In this document: positions 40,771 to 50,850 of the stretch, one piece after another
Numbering within the stretch: the stretch's first letter is position 1
Layout of the letters: each line of letters begins with the position of its first letter
NCBI GenBank assembly: GCA_963707965.1
Contig: CAVPRR010000005.1
Span: 62,001 to 126,000 of the forward strand
DNA length: 64,000 nt
Direction of reading: 5' to 3'
Origin: VRUE01 sp963707965
GTDB lineage: Bacteria; Actinomycetota; Thermoleophilia; Solirubrobacterales; 70-9
Notes under the pieces: generated by a model
Seen by the model: only the letters and a program-made list of their open reading frames with translations
The model's database searches: none
What the model was told of the DNA's origin: nothing
Made by a program: the position numbers and the translations under genes

Positions 40771-41904
40771 ATGTCGAGAAGTGGCAGTAGCTACGTGCTC
40801 ATGATTGCCCGGACTCAACCCAATCCCGTAGTGACGGTCGCCGTGCTGGCGATCTTCCTGACGGCGCTCTCAATCCTGGCGTCGGCCTCGGGCGCCGCGG
40901 CGGCGAAGAGCTCTGGAAAGCAGTCGCCTCCCCCGGCGCCCCTCTACTGGGGCGCACAGATCGGCGATCAGCTGACCGGCGAAGCGGCTCCCTGGGACAT
41001 GTCGGCGGTCCATCGATTCGAACACCTGGCAGGCAAGCCGCTCTCTGTGGTCTCGTTCTCGTCTCCCTTCGCCGAATGCGGGGCGCAGCAGTGCACCTTC
41101 ATCAACTTCCCGCTCACACCTCTCGAAAACACCCGCGCCTACGGCGCCATCCCCCTCTTCAGCTGGAGCTCGTCGGCCACCCCCGAAGACTCCCACCAGC
41201 GCCACTTTCGCCTCGCAAACGTCATCAACGGGACGTTCGATCCCTTCATCCGGGAGTTCGCCGAAGCCGCTCGCGAATGGGGCCACCCCTTCTTCCTGCG
41301 CTTCGACTGGGAGATGAACGGCTTCTGGTTCCCCTGGTCCGAAGGCGTGAACGGAAACAAGCGCGGCCAGTTCGTCGCCGCCTGGCGCCACGTTCATGAC
41401 ATCTTCGCCTCGGTGGGCACCACCAACGCAACCTGGGTCTGGTGCCCCAATGTCGACTTCACTCGCAAGCTGATCCCCCTGAACCGGGTGTATCCGGGTG
41501 ACGCCTACGTCGACTGGACCTGCCTCGACGGGTTCAACTGGGGCAAGCGCCGCGACTCGACCGGCTGGCAGAACTTCAACCAGGTCTTCCACGAAACCTA
41601 CAAACGGGTGCTGCGGATCGCCCCCCACAAGCCGGTGATCATCGCCGAGGTCGCCTCGAACGAGCGCGGAGGCTCAAAGCCGGCATGGATCCGCAACCTG
41701 TTGCACATAGTGCCGGCCAAGTACCGCAAGATCCGCGGCCTGATCTGGTTCGACGTCAGAGACCGCGACACGCATTGGCCGCTGGAGAGCTCGACGAAGG
41801 CCGCACGGGCCTTCGCCAGGGGCATCCAGCGCACCGTATACCGCCCGAACGAATTCGGCGGATTCGAGACCTCCGGACCGATCCCACGGCCCTCCTGGCC
41901 CTAG
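40771..41904 (+). CDS. Secreted GH26-type glycoside hydrolase, copy 4
   Basis: A 377-residue protein. The hydrophobic signal (VVTVAVLAIFLTALSILASA) could begin from ATG 40771 or ATG 40801. The catalytic domain begins almost at once (PLYWGAQIGDQLTGEAAPWD). The acid/base is Glu181 (RFDWEMNG) and the nucleophile Glu293 (IIAEVASNE). It is the shortest and most divergent copy: the basic region is nearly gone, and RHFRLANVINGTFDPFIREF replaces the DFQLSDVIAGTYDSYI block. It ends the array and faces the convergent pckG gene across 62 bp. Confidence 0.83.
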   Translation: MSRSGSSYVLMIARTQPNPVVTVAVLAIFLTALSILASASGAAAAKSSGKQSPPPAPLYWGAQIGDQLTGEAAPWDMSAVHRFEHLAGKPLSVVSFSSPFAECGAQQCTFINFPLTPLENTRAYGAIPLFSWSSSATPEDSHQRHFRLANVINGTFDPFIREFAEAAREWGHPFFLRFDWEMNGFWFPWSEGVNGNKRGQFVAAWRHVHDIFASVGTTNATWVWCPNVDFTRKLIPLNRVYPGDAYVDWTCLDGFNWGKRRDSTGWQNFNQVFHETYKRVLRIAPHKPVIIAEVASNERGGSKPAWIRNLLHIVPAKYRKIRGLIWFDVRDRDTHWPLESSTKAARAFARGIQRTVYRPNEFGGFETSGPIPRPSWP

Positions 41905-41966
41905 GTGCAGTTCCTAACAACGTTGCCCATCCGGGCCTCCCCCGAGAGCGGCGCCAGTCCGGGCGC

Positions 41967-43778
<1,812 letters not shown>

Positions 43779-43841
43779 GCGCGGCACTTTACTCTCGGGA
43801 CTCGAACGCCGCGCGCCACCTTTCGGCGCTTGTGCGCCCTG

Positions 43842-44156
43842 CTACTTCTTCGGGCTGAGGTCGGTCACTTCGACGTCGGCATCTTCGTTGAGGATCTTCA
43901 GCGTCGCCGTTTCCTTCTCTCCGCCGGCCAGGGTGACCTCGCAGTCGAACGTGTCGCCCGGTTCGACCTCGACGCCGGAGGGACAGTCCACTGAGGAGAC
44001 CTTCTTTTCAAGCGAGCCCTCCAGGTTCTTCTGGATCGCCGCCTCGGTCTTGCTGTCGTCGATCACCGTTTCCCCACAGCCGACGGCCGCCAACGCGGCT
44101 GTCGCGACCGCTGCGATTGCCAGAGCGAGGAGTGCGCCATGACTTCGAAGCCTCAT
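43842..44156 (-). CDS. DUF4333-type lipoprotein
   Basis: A 104-residue protein from ATG 44156. The N-terminal hydrophobic segment ends in the lipobox AAVGC (Cys27), so it should be lipid-anchored on the outer face of the membrane. The mature part (ETVIDDSKTEAAIQKNLEGS, VDCPSGVEVEPGDTFDCEVT) with two cysteines that may form a disulfide matches the DUF4333 pattern of small actinobacterial exported proteins. The function is unknown. A GTG at 44162 is an alternative start. It is upstream of pckG on the same strand, 63 bp away. Confidence 0.7.
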   Translation of the reverse strand: MRLRSHGALLALAIAAVATAALAAVGCGETVIDDSKTEAAIQKNLEGSLEKKVSSVDCPSGVEVEPGDTFDCEVTLAGGEKETATLKILNEDADVEVTDLSPKK

Positions 44157-44338
44157 TTCCACCTTTCGGACGGTTCCGATGCCAAGTATCCCAGGGGCAC
44201 CCCCCGAAACGCGCGCTCAGCAGGTGGAACGATTGCACCGTACGGCGTCGAGGTCGAAGCGTCTGGCAGTATGCGCGCCTCACGTCACCGAATAGGAGAG
44301 CCAAGGCCTGATATGTGGCGACCGTTTTCCGTGCTGCT

Positions 44339-45208
44339 GTGAATGCGCCACTCGTAGCGGTGGTGACCGACACCACCGCTTCCCTGCCGAGCGAGTTGGT
44401 CCGCGAGCGCGAGCTCGGCGTGGTCAGCCTCTACGTCAACTGGGGCGAGCGCTCCGAAAGAGAGTCCGACATGCTGGACCTCGACGCCTTCTACGACCGG
44501 CTGCGCGAGGCCCGGCAGCTGCCGACCACCTCGCAGCCGTCGATCGGGGACTTCCTCGAGGTCTATGAGCCGCTGCTGGAGGCGGGACGGAACATCGTCT
44601 CGATCCACCTCTCCGCCGAGCTCTCCGGCACTTTCGAGGTCGCGCGGCAGGCGGCAGGGCAGGTCGCGGAGCGCTGGGGCCCCGGCCGCGTCACGGTGGT
44701 CGACTCGGCCAGCATCAGCGGCGGCCTGGCCCTGGTTGTGCTCGGCGCCGCGTGCGCGGCGGCTGCTGGTGGCGACGCCGAGCAGGTGGCGCAGCGCGCG
44801 CGGGATGCCCGCAAGGAGATGAAGATGTGGTTCGCTCTCGACACGCTCGAGTACCTGCGCCGCGGCGGGCGAATCGGCGCCGCCTCGGCGTGGCTCGGCT
44901 CGGCGCTCAAGGTCAAACCGATCCTCACGCTGGAGGAGCAGATCACCCCGGTCGAGCGCGTCCGCACGCACGCACGGGTACTGGAGCGGCTGATCCACTA
45001 CGCGCAGCAGCGCAAGGCCGACGGCTGCGAGGCATGGCTGGTGCAGCACATCCAGGCGCCCGAGGAAGCCCAGCAGCTGGTCGAGGCCGTGGAGAAGATC
45101 ATGGGCTGCCCTCCGGTGTTCGTGTCCGAGGTCGGCCCGGTGGGTGGGTCCCACGGGGGGCCAGGCATGCTGGGCCTCGGCGCGATGCCCGCCAAGTATC
45201 TCCAGTAG
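44339..45208 (+). CDS. DegV family fatty-acid-binding protein
   Basis: A 289-residue protein from GTG 44339. DegV hallmarks are VAVVTDTTASLPSELVRERE, LPTTSQPSIGDFLEVYEPLL, IVSIHLSAELSGTFEVARQA, VTVVDSASISGGLALVVLGA, and FALDTLEYLRRGGRIGAASA followed by KPILTLEEQITPVERVRT. Family members such as FakB bind a fatty acid so that a FakA kinase can phosphorylate it; no kinase gene is adjacent. A longer start at GTG 44315 exists, but its extra residues are not typical of the family. Confidence 0.88.
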   Translation: MNAPLVAVVTDTTASLPSELVRERELGVVSLYVNWGERSERESDMLDLDAFYDRLREARQLPTTSQPSIGDFLEVYEPLLEAGRNIVSIHLSAELSGTFEVARQAAGQVAERWGPGRVTVVDSASISGGLALVVLGAACAAAAGGDAEQVAQRARDARKEMKMWFALDTLEYLRRGGRIGAASAWLGSALKVKPILTLEEQITPVERVRTHARVLERLIHYAQQRKADGCEAWLVQHIQAPEEAQQLVEAVEKIMGCPPVFVSEVGPVGGSHGGPGMLGLGAMPAKYLQ

Positions 45209-45333
45209 CGCCGCCTGACATGCCCGGGTTGTGGCTGGCGCTTGGGGGGCGTGAAGGTGTTCGCTCCGCCCGGCCCGACGCGTGGCGCGGGAGCTGTGGA
45301 TCGCCCCCGGTCGGATAGGGTTCGCCGCCGCCG

Positions 45334-46551
45334 ATGCGCTTCTACGAGTACGAGGCACGCAAGATCGTCGAGTTGGCGGGGATCCCCGTCACCCAGTACG
45401 GCTTCTGCAAGACCGCCGGGGAGGCACGCAAGGCTGCCGAGGAAATCGGCGGTCCCGTGGTGATCAAGTCCCAGGTGCTGAGCGGCGGGCGGATGAAGGC
45501 CGGCGGCGTCAAGTTCGCCGACACGCCCGAGGAGGCCGCCGAGCACGCCGAGGCGATCCTGCAGCTGGAGATCAACGGGCACATGCCGCGCGGCGTGCTG
45601 GTCGACCCCAAAGCCGAGGTCAAGCAGGAGTACTACGCCGGGGTCGTCTGGGACGGGACCGCGAAGCGGCCGCTGATGCTGTTCAGCGACATGGGCGGCA
45701 TTGACATCGAGGAGGTCGCCGAGAAGCACCCCGACCACGTCGGCCGCGGCCACCTCTCCAACCTCTTGCCGATCGCCGACTTCGAGGCGAAGCAGGCGAT
45801 TGCCGCGACCGGGGTGACCGGTAAGCAGCTGCAGCGCGCCACGCCGATCCTCGCCCGCCTCGCCCGCCTCTTCCGCGACAACGACATGACGCTGGCCGAG
45901 ATCAACCCGCTGGCCGAGCTCGCCGACGGCAGCTTCGTCGCCCTCGACGCCCATATGGAGATGGAGAACGAGGCGGTCGGCCGGCAGAAGGCACTGCTGC
46001 GCAAGCGGCTCGAGATCGCCGAGAAGGACACGCGCGAGCCCTACGAGCCATCCGACTTCGAGCGCAACGTGGCTGCAATCGACGCCGCCGATCACCGCGG
46101 GGTGATCCAGGGCCGCGACCACGGCTTCCAGGGCAACCTGGGGCTGGTGATCGGCGCCGGGGGCGGCTCACTGACCCTGACCGACGCGGTGCGCAGTCAG
46201 GGCGGGCGACCCGCCAACTACTCGGAGATCGGCGGCAACCCCTCGGTCGCCAAGGCCTGCGGGCTCGCCAAGCAGGTGCTCGAAAAGGACGGCGTCGAGA
46301 AGATCGCGGTGATGATGTCGATCGTCTCCAACACCCGGGTCGACATCGTCGCCCGCGGCGTGATCAAGGCCTGCCTGGAGCTGGGCAGGGACCCCGGCGA
46401 GACGATCGCGATCTTCCGCATCCCCGGCGCCTGGGAGGAGGAGGGCTTCAAGATCCTCGACCGCTACGGGGTCGAGTACTGCGACCGCTCGGTCTCGATG
46501 TGGGAGGCGGCCGGCCGTGCGGTGGAGAAGATCCAGGGAGCGGCCGCATGA
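45334..46551 (+). CDS. sucC: Succinyl-CoA ligase beta subunit
   Basis: A 405-residue ATP-grasp subunit: MRFYEYEARKIVELAGIPV at the start, GPVVIKSQVLSGGRMKAGGV (ATP-binding lysine and glycine loop), LAEINPLAELADGSFVALDA (metal-binding N and D) and a ligase domain with GLVIGAGGGSLTLTDAVRSQ and SEIGGNPSVAKACGLAKQVL. With SucD it interconverts succinyl-CoA and succinate with nucleotide phosphorylation. SucC and malate-CoA ligase subunits are close relatives; given the EMC genes nearby, malyl-CoA synthesis is a minor alternative. sucD follows after 76 bp. Confidence 0.88.
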   Translation: MRFYEYEARKIVELAGIPVTQYGFCKTAGEARKAAEEIGGPVVIKSQVLSGGRMKAGGVKFADTPEEAAEHAEAILQLEINGHMPRGVLVDPKAEVKQEYYAGVVWDGTAKRPLMLFSDMGGIDIEEVAEKHPDHVGRGHLSNLLPIADFEAKQAIAATGVTGKQLQRATPILARLARLFRDNDMTLAEINPLAELADGSFVALDAHMEMENEAVGRQKALLRKRLEIAEKDTREPYEPSDFERNVAAIDAADHRGVIQGRDHGFQGNLGLVIGAGGGSLTLTDAVRSQGGRPANYSEIGGNPSVAKACGLAKQVLEKDGVEKIAVMMSIVSNTRVDIVARGVIKACLELGRDPGETIAIFRIPGAWEEEGFKILDRYGVEYCDRSVSMWEAAGRAVEKIQGAAA

Positions 46552-46627
46552 GAAACCGTGTCGGTATGAACGGTCGGGGCACGTTTGTCGGGCGATACCT
46601 GACAAACGCGCCCCGGAGGGCGAATCG

Positions 46628-47545
46628 ATGAGCATCCTGTTGAGCAAAGACACCACCTTCATCGTCCAGGGGATCACCGGCCGCGAGGCGGTAAACCTGA
46701 CGAAGGAGTGCCTCGACTACGGCTCCAGGGTGGTTGGCGGGGTCACCCCCGGACGTAAGGGGCGCGAGGTGCACGGTGTGCCGGTCTTCGACACGGTCGC
46801 CCAGGCGGTCGAGAACCACGGCGCCCCGGTCGACGGCTCGGTTGTCACCGTCCCGCCCGCCTTCACCAAGGACGCCGTGCTGGAGGCGATCGAGAACGGG
46901 ATCAAGCTGATCGTCGTCGTCACCGAGCGGGTGCCGCGCCGCGACGTCGCCCAGATGGTCGAGCTGGCGGAGATGCGCGGGGCGCGGATCATCGGCCCCA
47001 ACTGCCTCGGCCTGATCGCGCCCGAGATCTGCAAGATGGGAGGGATCGGCGGCCCCGCCAAAGACGCCGCCAAGGCCTACGCGCCCGGACCGGTCGGCGT
47101 GATGAGCCGCTCCGGCGGGATGACCACCGAGATCTCCTCCTCGCTGACCCAGGCCGGCCTCGGCGTCTCCACCGCGGTCTCGATCGGCGGCGACGCGATC
47201 ATCGGCTCCACCTACGCCGAGCTGATGCCCCACTTCGAGGCCGACGAGCAGACCAAGGCGATCGTCATCTACACCGAGCCGGGCGGCCGCATGGAGGCGC
47301 AGCTCTCCGAGTGGATTGCCGAGAACGAATCGCGACTGCCGATCGTCGCCTTCATGGCCGGCAAGTTCATGGACGACGAGGAGATGAAGGGGATGAGCTT
47401 CGGCCACGCCGGCACGATCGTCGAGGGCAAGGAGGACACGGCGACCGAGAAGATCGCCCGCCTCGAAGCGGCGGGCATCAGGGTTGTCGAGCGGATCGAC
47501 GAGATCCCCGACGCGGTCAAGGAGAAGCTGGGGGCCGCGGTCTGA
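46628..47545 (+). CDS. sucD: Succinyl-CoA ligase alpha subunit
   Basis: A 305-residue subunit from ATG 46628 with TTFIVQGITGREAVNLTKEC (CoA-binding Rossmann loop), VGGVTPGRKGREVHGVPVFD, RIIGPNCLGLIAPEICKMG and the phosphohistidine site MKGMSFGHAGTIVEGKEDTA, where the His carries the phosphate. It forms the heterodimer or heterotetramer with SucC. Its TGA stop shares an A with the ATG of the small ferredoxin gene (TGATG), so translation of the three genes is linked. Confidence 0.92.
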   Translation: MSILLSKDTTFIVQGITGREAVNLTKECLDYGSRVVGGVTPGRKGREVHGVPVFDTVAQAVENHGAPVDGSVVTVPPAFTKDAVLEAIENGIKLIVVVTERVPRRDVAQMVELAEMRGARIIGPNCLGLIAPEICKMGGIGGPAKDAAKAYAPGPVGVMSRSGGMTTEISSSLTQAGLGVSTAVSIGGDAIIGSTYAELMPHFEADEQTKAIVIYTEPGGRMEAQLSEWIAENESRLPIVAFMAGKFMDDEEMKGMSFGHAGTIVEGKEDTATEKIARLEAAGIRVVERIDEIPDAVKEKLGAAV

Positions 47546-47778
47546 TGGCCGAGACGCTGGAGCGGGTCTTCATCGACGTCGAGGTCGACGCGTCGGTGGC
47601 CGCCGATGCCGAGCTGGCGCGCAAGCTGGAGGAAGTCTGCCCGGTGGACATCTTCAAGGCGGGCGAGGGCGGCGTGGAGATCGTCGCGGCGAACCTCGAC
47701 GAGTGCGTCCTCTGCAACCTCTGCGTGGACGCGGCCCCCGAGGGCGCGGTCCGCGTCGTCAAGCTCTACGAGCGGTAG
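47545..47778 (+). CDS. Small 4Fe-4S ferredoxin, FixX-like
   Basis: A 77-residue protein with exactly four cysteines: Cys32 in EEVCPVDIFK and Cys54, Cys57, Cys60 in ECVLCNLCVDAAPEG. The usual second CP after the CxxCxxC motif is absent (AAPEG), and the upstream Cys-Pro supplies the fourth ligand, as in the half-cluster arrangement of FixX-type ferredoxins. One 4Fe-4S cluster is expected. It is coupled to sucD by a TGATG overlap, which suggests an electron carrier for an enzyme making or using succinyl-CoA, for example a 2-oxoacid:ferredoxin oxidoreductase encoded elsewhere; this is inference. Confidence 0.75.
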   Translation: MAETLERVFIDVEVDASVAADAELARKLEEVCPVDIFKAGEGGVEIVAANLDECVLCNLCVDAAPEGAVRVVKLYER

Positions 47779-47841
47779 CGACACCCGCCAGCCGGTGCAG
47801 CGCAGTCAGCGCCGCCGCGTAGATTAGGCTGGCCAGCCAGC

Positions 47842-49974
47842 ATGTTCGGGCGCATCGCAGATCTGACCTGGAAGCACCCGAAGGCGGTGCTGCTCGCAAT
47901 CGGCATCTTCACGGTGGCGGCGTTTGCCGTTGGCGGCGGCGTCGAGAAGCGTCTCAAGGCAGCCGGATTCAGCGATCCTGCCAGCGACAGCAAACGGGCC
48001 CAGACGATGCTGATCGAAAGGGCCGGCTATGCCGCCGACCCATGGATCGTGGTGCTGGTCACACCGAAGTCCGGGACCGCCCCTCTTCCGCTCGGCTCCC
48101 CGCGCCTGCGCCGCGAAGTGGGAAGCCTGGCCACCCGGCTGCGCTCGATCGACGGCGTCGGGCACGTCGACAACCCGCTCGGCGGCGGCTCGCCGCAACT
48201 GATCGCCCCCAGCCGCCGCTCGCTGCTGCTCAGCGGCTTCTTCTCGACCACCGACGAGGACGTCGGAGCCGCCGCCGCCGAACAGGCGGGGCAGCGCCTC
48301 ACCTCGCCAAACCTCGCGGTCACTGTTGGCGGCGGCGCCGCCAGCTTCAACGAGGTCAACGACACGGTTCGCTCCGACCTGGTCCGGGCGGAGCTGATCG
48401 CCTTTCCGCTGCTGGCGCTGCTCCTGCTGATCGTCTTCAGGGGCGTCGTCGCGGCGTCGATCCCACTGCTGGTCGGGATGGTCTCGGTCGGCGGCACCTT
48501 CCTCGCCCTGCGCGTGATGTCGGAATTCGTCGACACCTCCGTCTTCGCGCTGAACATCAGCACCGCGATGGGGCTGGGGCTCGCGGTCGATTACGGCCTG
48601 CTGCTCGTCAGCCGCTACCGCGAGGAGTTGGAGCGCCACGGCCCGAGCCGCGAGGCACACCGCCGTCTGGTGGAAACTGCCGGACGGACGATCGTCTTCT
48701 CCGGCCTGACGGTCGCTTCCGCGATGGCGGCGCTGACCATCCTTCCGCAGCGCTTCCTCTACTCGACCGGCGCCGGCGGGGCAATCGTCTCGATCTTCGC
48801 GGCGTTCGGCGCGCTGCTGCTGGTCCCCTCGCTCCTCGCCCTGCTCGGCGAGCGGGTCAACGCCCTCTCCCTGCGCCGCGGGTCGGCGGTCTCCGACGAA
48901 TCGGGGGGCTGGTACCGGCTGGCGCGGGGCGTGATGCGGCGCCCGGTCGGCGTTGCGCTGGCCAGCGCCGCGCTCCTGCTGGCCCTCGCCTCCCCGGTGC
49001 TGGGCGTCGTCCTGACCACCGCCGGCTCCGACTCGGTTCCGCCCGGCAAACCCTCCCGCCAGGTCACCGCTCAGGTTGAGGACGAATACCCGCCAGGCGT
49101 TCAACTGCCGATCTCGGTCACGATCGACGGGCCGGCCAGCGACGCGCAGCTCCGCAGCCTGGAGCGGCGGATCGCGGCGATCGAAGGGATCGCAACGCCG
49201 TCGCGGTTCCAGCGCGTCGCCCCGAACCTGGAGGTCGCGAACTTCGGCTTGGCCGGGGGGGCCGACGGGGTGCTCGACGACCGCGCCCAGCAAGCGGTGC
49301 GCGAGATCCGTGCCCTGGAGGCGCCGGCGCCGCTGCTACTGGCCGGCTATACGGCGGAATTCCTCGACCTGAAGACGAGCCTGGGCCACAACCTTCCCAC
49401 CGTCCTCGGCCTGATAGCCCTGACCACACTGATCCTGCTCTTCCTGCTGACCGGATCGGTGGTGCTGCCGCTGAAGACGCTGCTGATGAACATACTGACC
49501 CTGGCGGCGACCCTCGGGGTGATGGTCGCCGCCTTCCAGTGGGGTCTCCTCGACTGGCTGACTGGCTACTCCGGTCCGGCAGGGATGGAGACCTCGACGC
49601 TGGTGCTGATGTTCGCGGTCATCTTCGGCCTCGCCACCGACTACGCCGTCCTCGTCCTGGGGCGGATCAAAGAGCTGCACGACGCCGGCCTGCCGAACGA
49701 GGAGGCCGTTGCGGTGGGGATCGCCCGCACCGGGCGCGTGATCAGCGCCGCCGCGCTCTGCATCGCCGCCGTCTTCCTCGCCTTCACGACCAGCTCGATC
49801 TTCTTCATGAAGGAGGCGGGGATCGGCTACGCGGCGGCGGTGCTGATCGACGCGACGATCGTCAGGGCGCTGCTGGTTCCGGCGCTGATGCGCCTCTTCG
49901 GAGACTGGAACTGGTGGGCGCCCGCGCCGCTGCGCCGCTTTCAGCGGCGCTTCGGCTTCTCCGAGGTCTCATGA
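47842..49974 (+). CDS. MMPL/RND family membrane transporter, copy 1
   Basis: A 710-residue protein with 11 or 12 membrane segments in two repeats: one N-terminal (VLLAIGIFTVAAFAVGGG), a block of five from about 185 (ELIAFPLLALLLLIVFRGVV, LNISTAMGLGLAVDYGLLLV followed by SRYREELERHG) and a second block from about 515 (TVLGLIALTTLILLFLLTG, MFAVIFGLATDYAVLVLGRI). The two acidic LAVDYGLLL and LATDYAVLV motifs are the proton-relay helices of MMPL proteins. These transporters move lipids or drugs out of actinobacterial cells. A paralogue lies at 50851 with the HxlR gene between them. Confidence 0.88.
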   Translation: MFGRIADLTWKHPKAVLLAIGIFTVAAFAVGGGVEKRLKAAGFSDPASDSKRAQTMLIERAGYAADPWIVVLVTPKSGTAPLPLGSPRLRREVGSLATRLRSIDGVGHVDNPLGGGSPQLIAPSRRSLLLSGFFSTTDEDVGAAAAEQAGQRLTSPNLAVTVGGGAASFNEVNDTVRSDLVRAELIAFPLLALLLLIVFRGVVAASIPLLVGMVSVGGTFLALRVMSEFVDTSVFALNISTAMGLGLAVDYGLLLVSRYREELERHGPSREAHRRLVETAGRTIVFSGLTVASAMAALTILPQRFLYSTGAGGAIVSIFAAFGALLLVPSLLALLGERVNALSLRRGSAVSDESGGWYRLARGVMRRPVGVALASAALLLALASPVLGVVLTTAGSDSVPPGKPSRQVTAQVEDEYPPGVQLPISVTIDGPASDAQLRSLERRIAAIEGIATPSRFQRVAPNLEVANFGLAGGADGVLDDRAQQAVREIRALEAPAPLLLAGYTAEFLDLKTSLGHNLPTVLGLIALTTLILLFLLTGSVVLPLKTLLMNILTLAATLGVMVAAFQWGLLDWLTGYSGPAGMETSTLVLMFAVIFGLATDYAVLVLGRIKELHDAGLPNEEAVAVGIARTGRVISAAALCIAAVFLAFTTSSIFFMKEAGIGYAAAVLIDATIVRALLVPALMRLFGDWNWWAPAPLRRFQRRFGFSEVS

Positions 49975-50051
49975 GAGCGCGGGTGCGCCGCGCTGCCGGC
50001 GGCGTCAGGCGTGCGCGGTCGGCGGCGTCAGGCTCCACGCCGCCGGGCGCG

Positions 50052-50738
50052 TCAGGTTCCAAGCGCGGTAGCCGACAGCGCACCGACCTCGGTGAGCGCA
50101 GACTCCCGCAGCCGGTCCGGGAGGACGACCATCGCGCGCAGGTCCTCCAGTCTCTCCCGGTCCCCCTCGATCTCGACCCCCGACCCAGCCGTCTCGCCGG
50201 TGACAAGCGCCGCCAGCACATCCGCGGGGGCCCCGGCCAGCGTCAGGTCGGCGTCGGTTGCCTCACCGCGCGAGGCCCGGATCCAGCCGTCCTCGATGCG
50301 CAGCCGGTATGACAATCCGCCGCTGCGCACGCCGACCGTCAACTCCACGCCGCTGGGCGGCTGCAGGATGAGACGCACCACGTTCGCCAGCGAGCTCGGG
50401 GTGACGTCCGCGACCTTGCCGGTCTCTTCGAAGTTCAACCCCCAGCGCCCCAGTTCGAGCATCGGGCGCTCCAGGCCACGGCCGATCTCGGTCAGCTCGT
50501 AGGCAACCGCCGAGGCCGGCGGCGCGAGCTCGCGGCGGCGAACGATGCCGTGCCCCTCCATGTCGCGGAGGCGCTTCGTGAGAACGTCGGTCGGAGCGCC
50601 CCCCACGGACCTCGCCAGGTCGGAGAAGCGCAGCGGCCCCAGCGACAGCTCGCGAACGATCAAGAGCGACCAGCGCTCACCGATCCGGTCAAGGGCGCAG
50701 GCGAGACTGCAGGTCTGGCTGTATTCACGCGGCGACAT
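50052..50738 (-). CDS. HxlR-family regulator with SCP2-like C-terminal domain
   Basis: A 228-residue protein from ATG 50738. Residues 5-100 are the HxlR winged helix (CSLACALDRIGERWSLLIVR, LGPLRFSDLARSVGGAPTDV, LTKRLRDMEGHGIVRRRELA) with an N-terminal cysteine (Cys11) that could serve as a redox or ligand switch. Residues 120-228 look like an SCP2-type lipid-binding fold (LRIEDGWIRASRGEATDADL, TLAGAPADVLAALVTG), so the ligand may be lipophilic, matching the lipid transporters on both sides. It is divergent from MMPL copy 2, and the shared 112-bp region has a dyad in the promoter spacer. Confidence 0.85.
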   Translation of the reverse strand: MSPREYSQTCSLACALDRIGERWSLLIVRELSLGPLRFSDLARSVGGAPTDVLTKRLRDMEGHGIVRRRELAPPASAVAYELTEIGRGLERPMLELGRWGLNFEETGKVADVTPSSLANVVRLILQPPSGVELTVGVRSGGLSYRLRIEDGWIRASRGEATDADLTLAGAPADVLAALVTGETAGSGVEIEGDRERLEDLRAMVVLPDRLRESALTEVGALSATALGT

Positions 50739-50761
50739 CAACTTGATGGTACCACCTTAAT

Positions 50762-50791
50762 TTGATTTTCCAAGTTGTCACTTGGTAATCT
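50762..50791 (+). promoter_or_regulatory. Candidate promoter for MMPL copy 2 with operator dyad in the spacer
   Basis: A TTGATT box (50762-50767) and a TAATCT box (50786-50791) are 18 bp apart. The spacer holds the perfect 6-bp dyad CCAAGT-TGTC-ACTTGG (50770-50785). This AT-rich stretch stands out from its surroundings. A repressor bound here would block RNA polymerase, and the divergent HxlR regulator is the obvious candidate. Box assignment is by eye only. Confidence 0.55.
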
Positions 50792-50850
50792 GGTACTGTT
50801 TCCGCGTGGTGCTCATCTCACGCCAATCCACGCCCCGGCGTTAGCCCGGT

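Noticed and set aside
49975..50051. Repeated GGCGTCAGG-type motifs between the MMPL copy 1 and HxlR gene ends
   Set aside because: Only two or three imperfect copies at irregular spacing in a short convergent gap; probably chance in GC-rich sequence.
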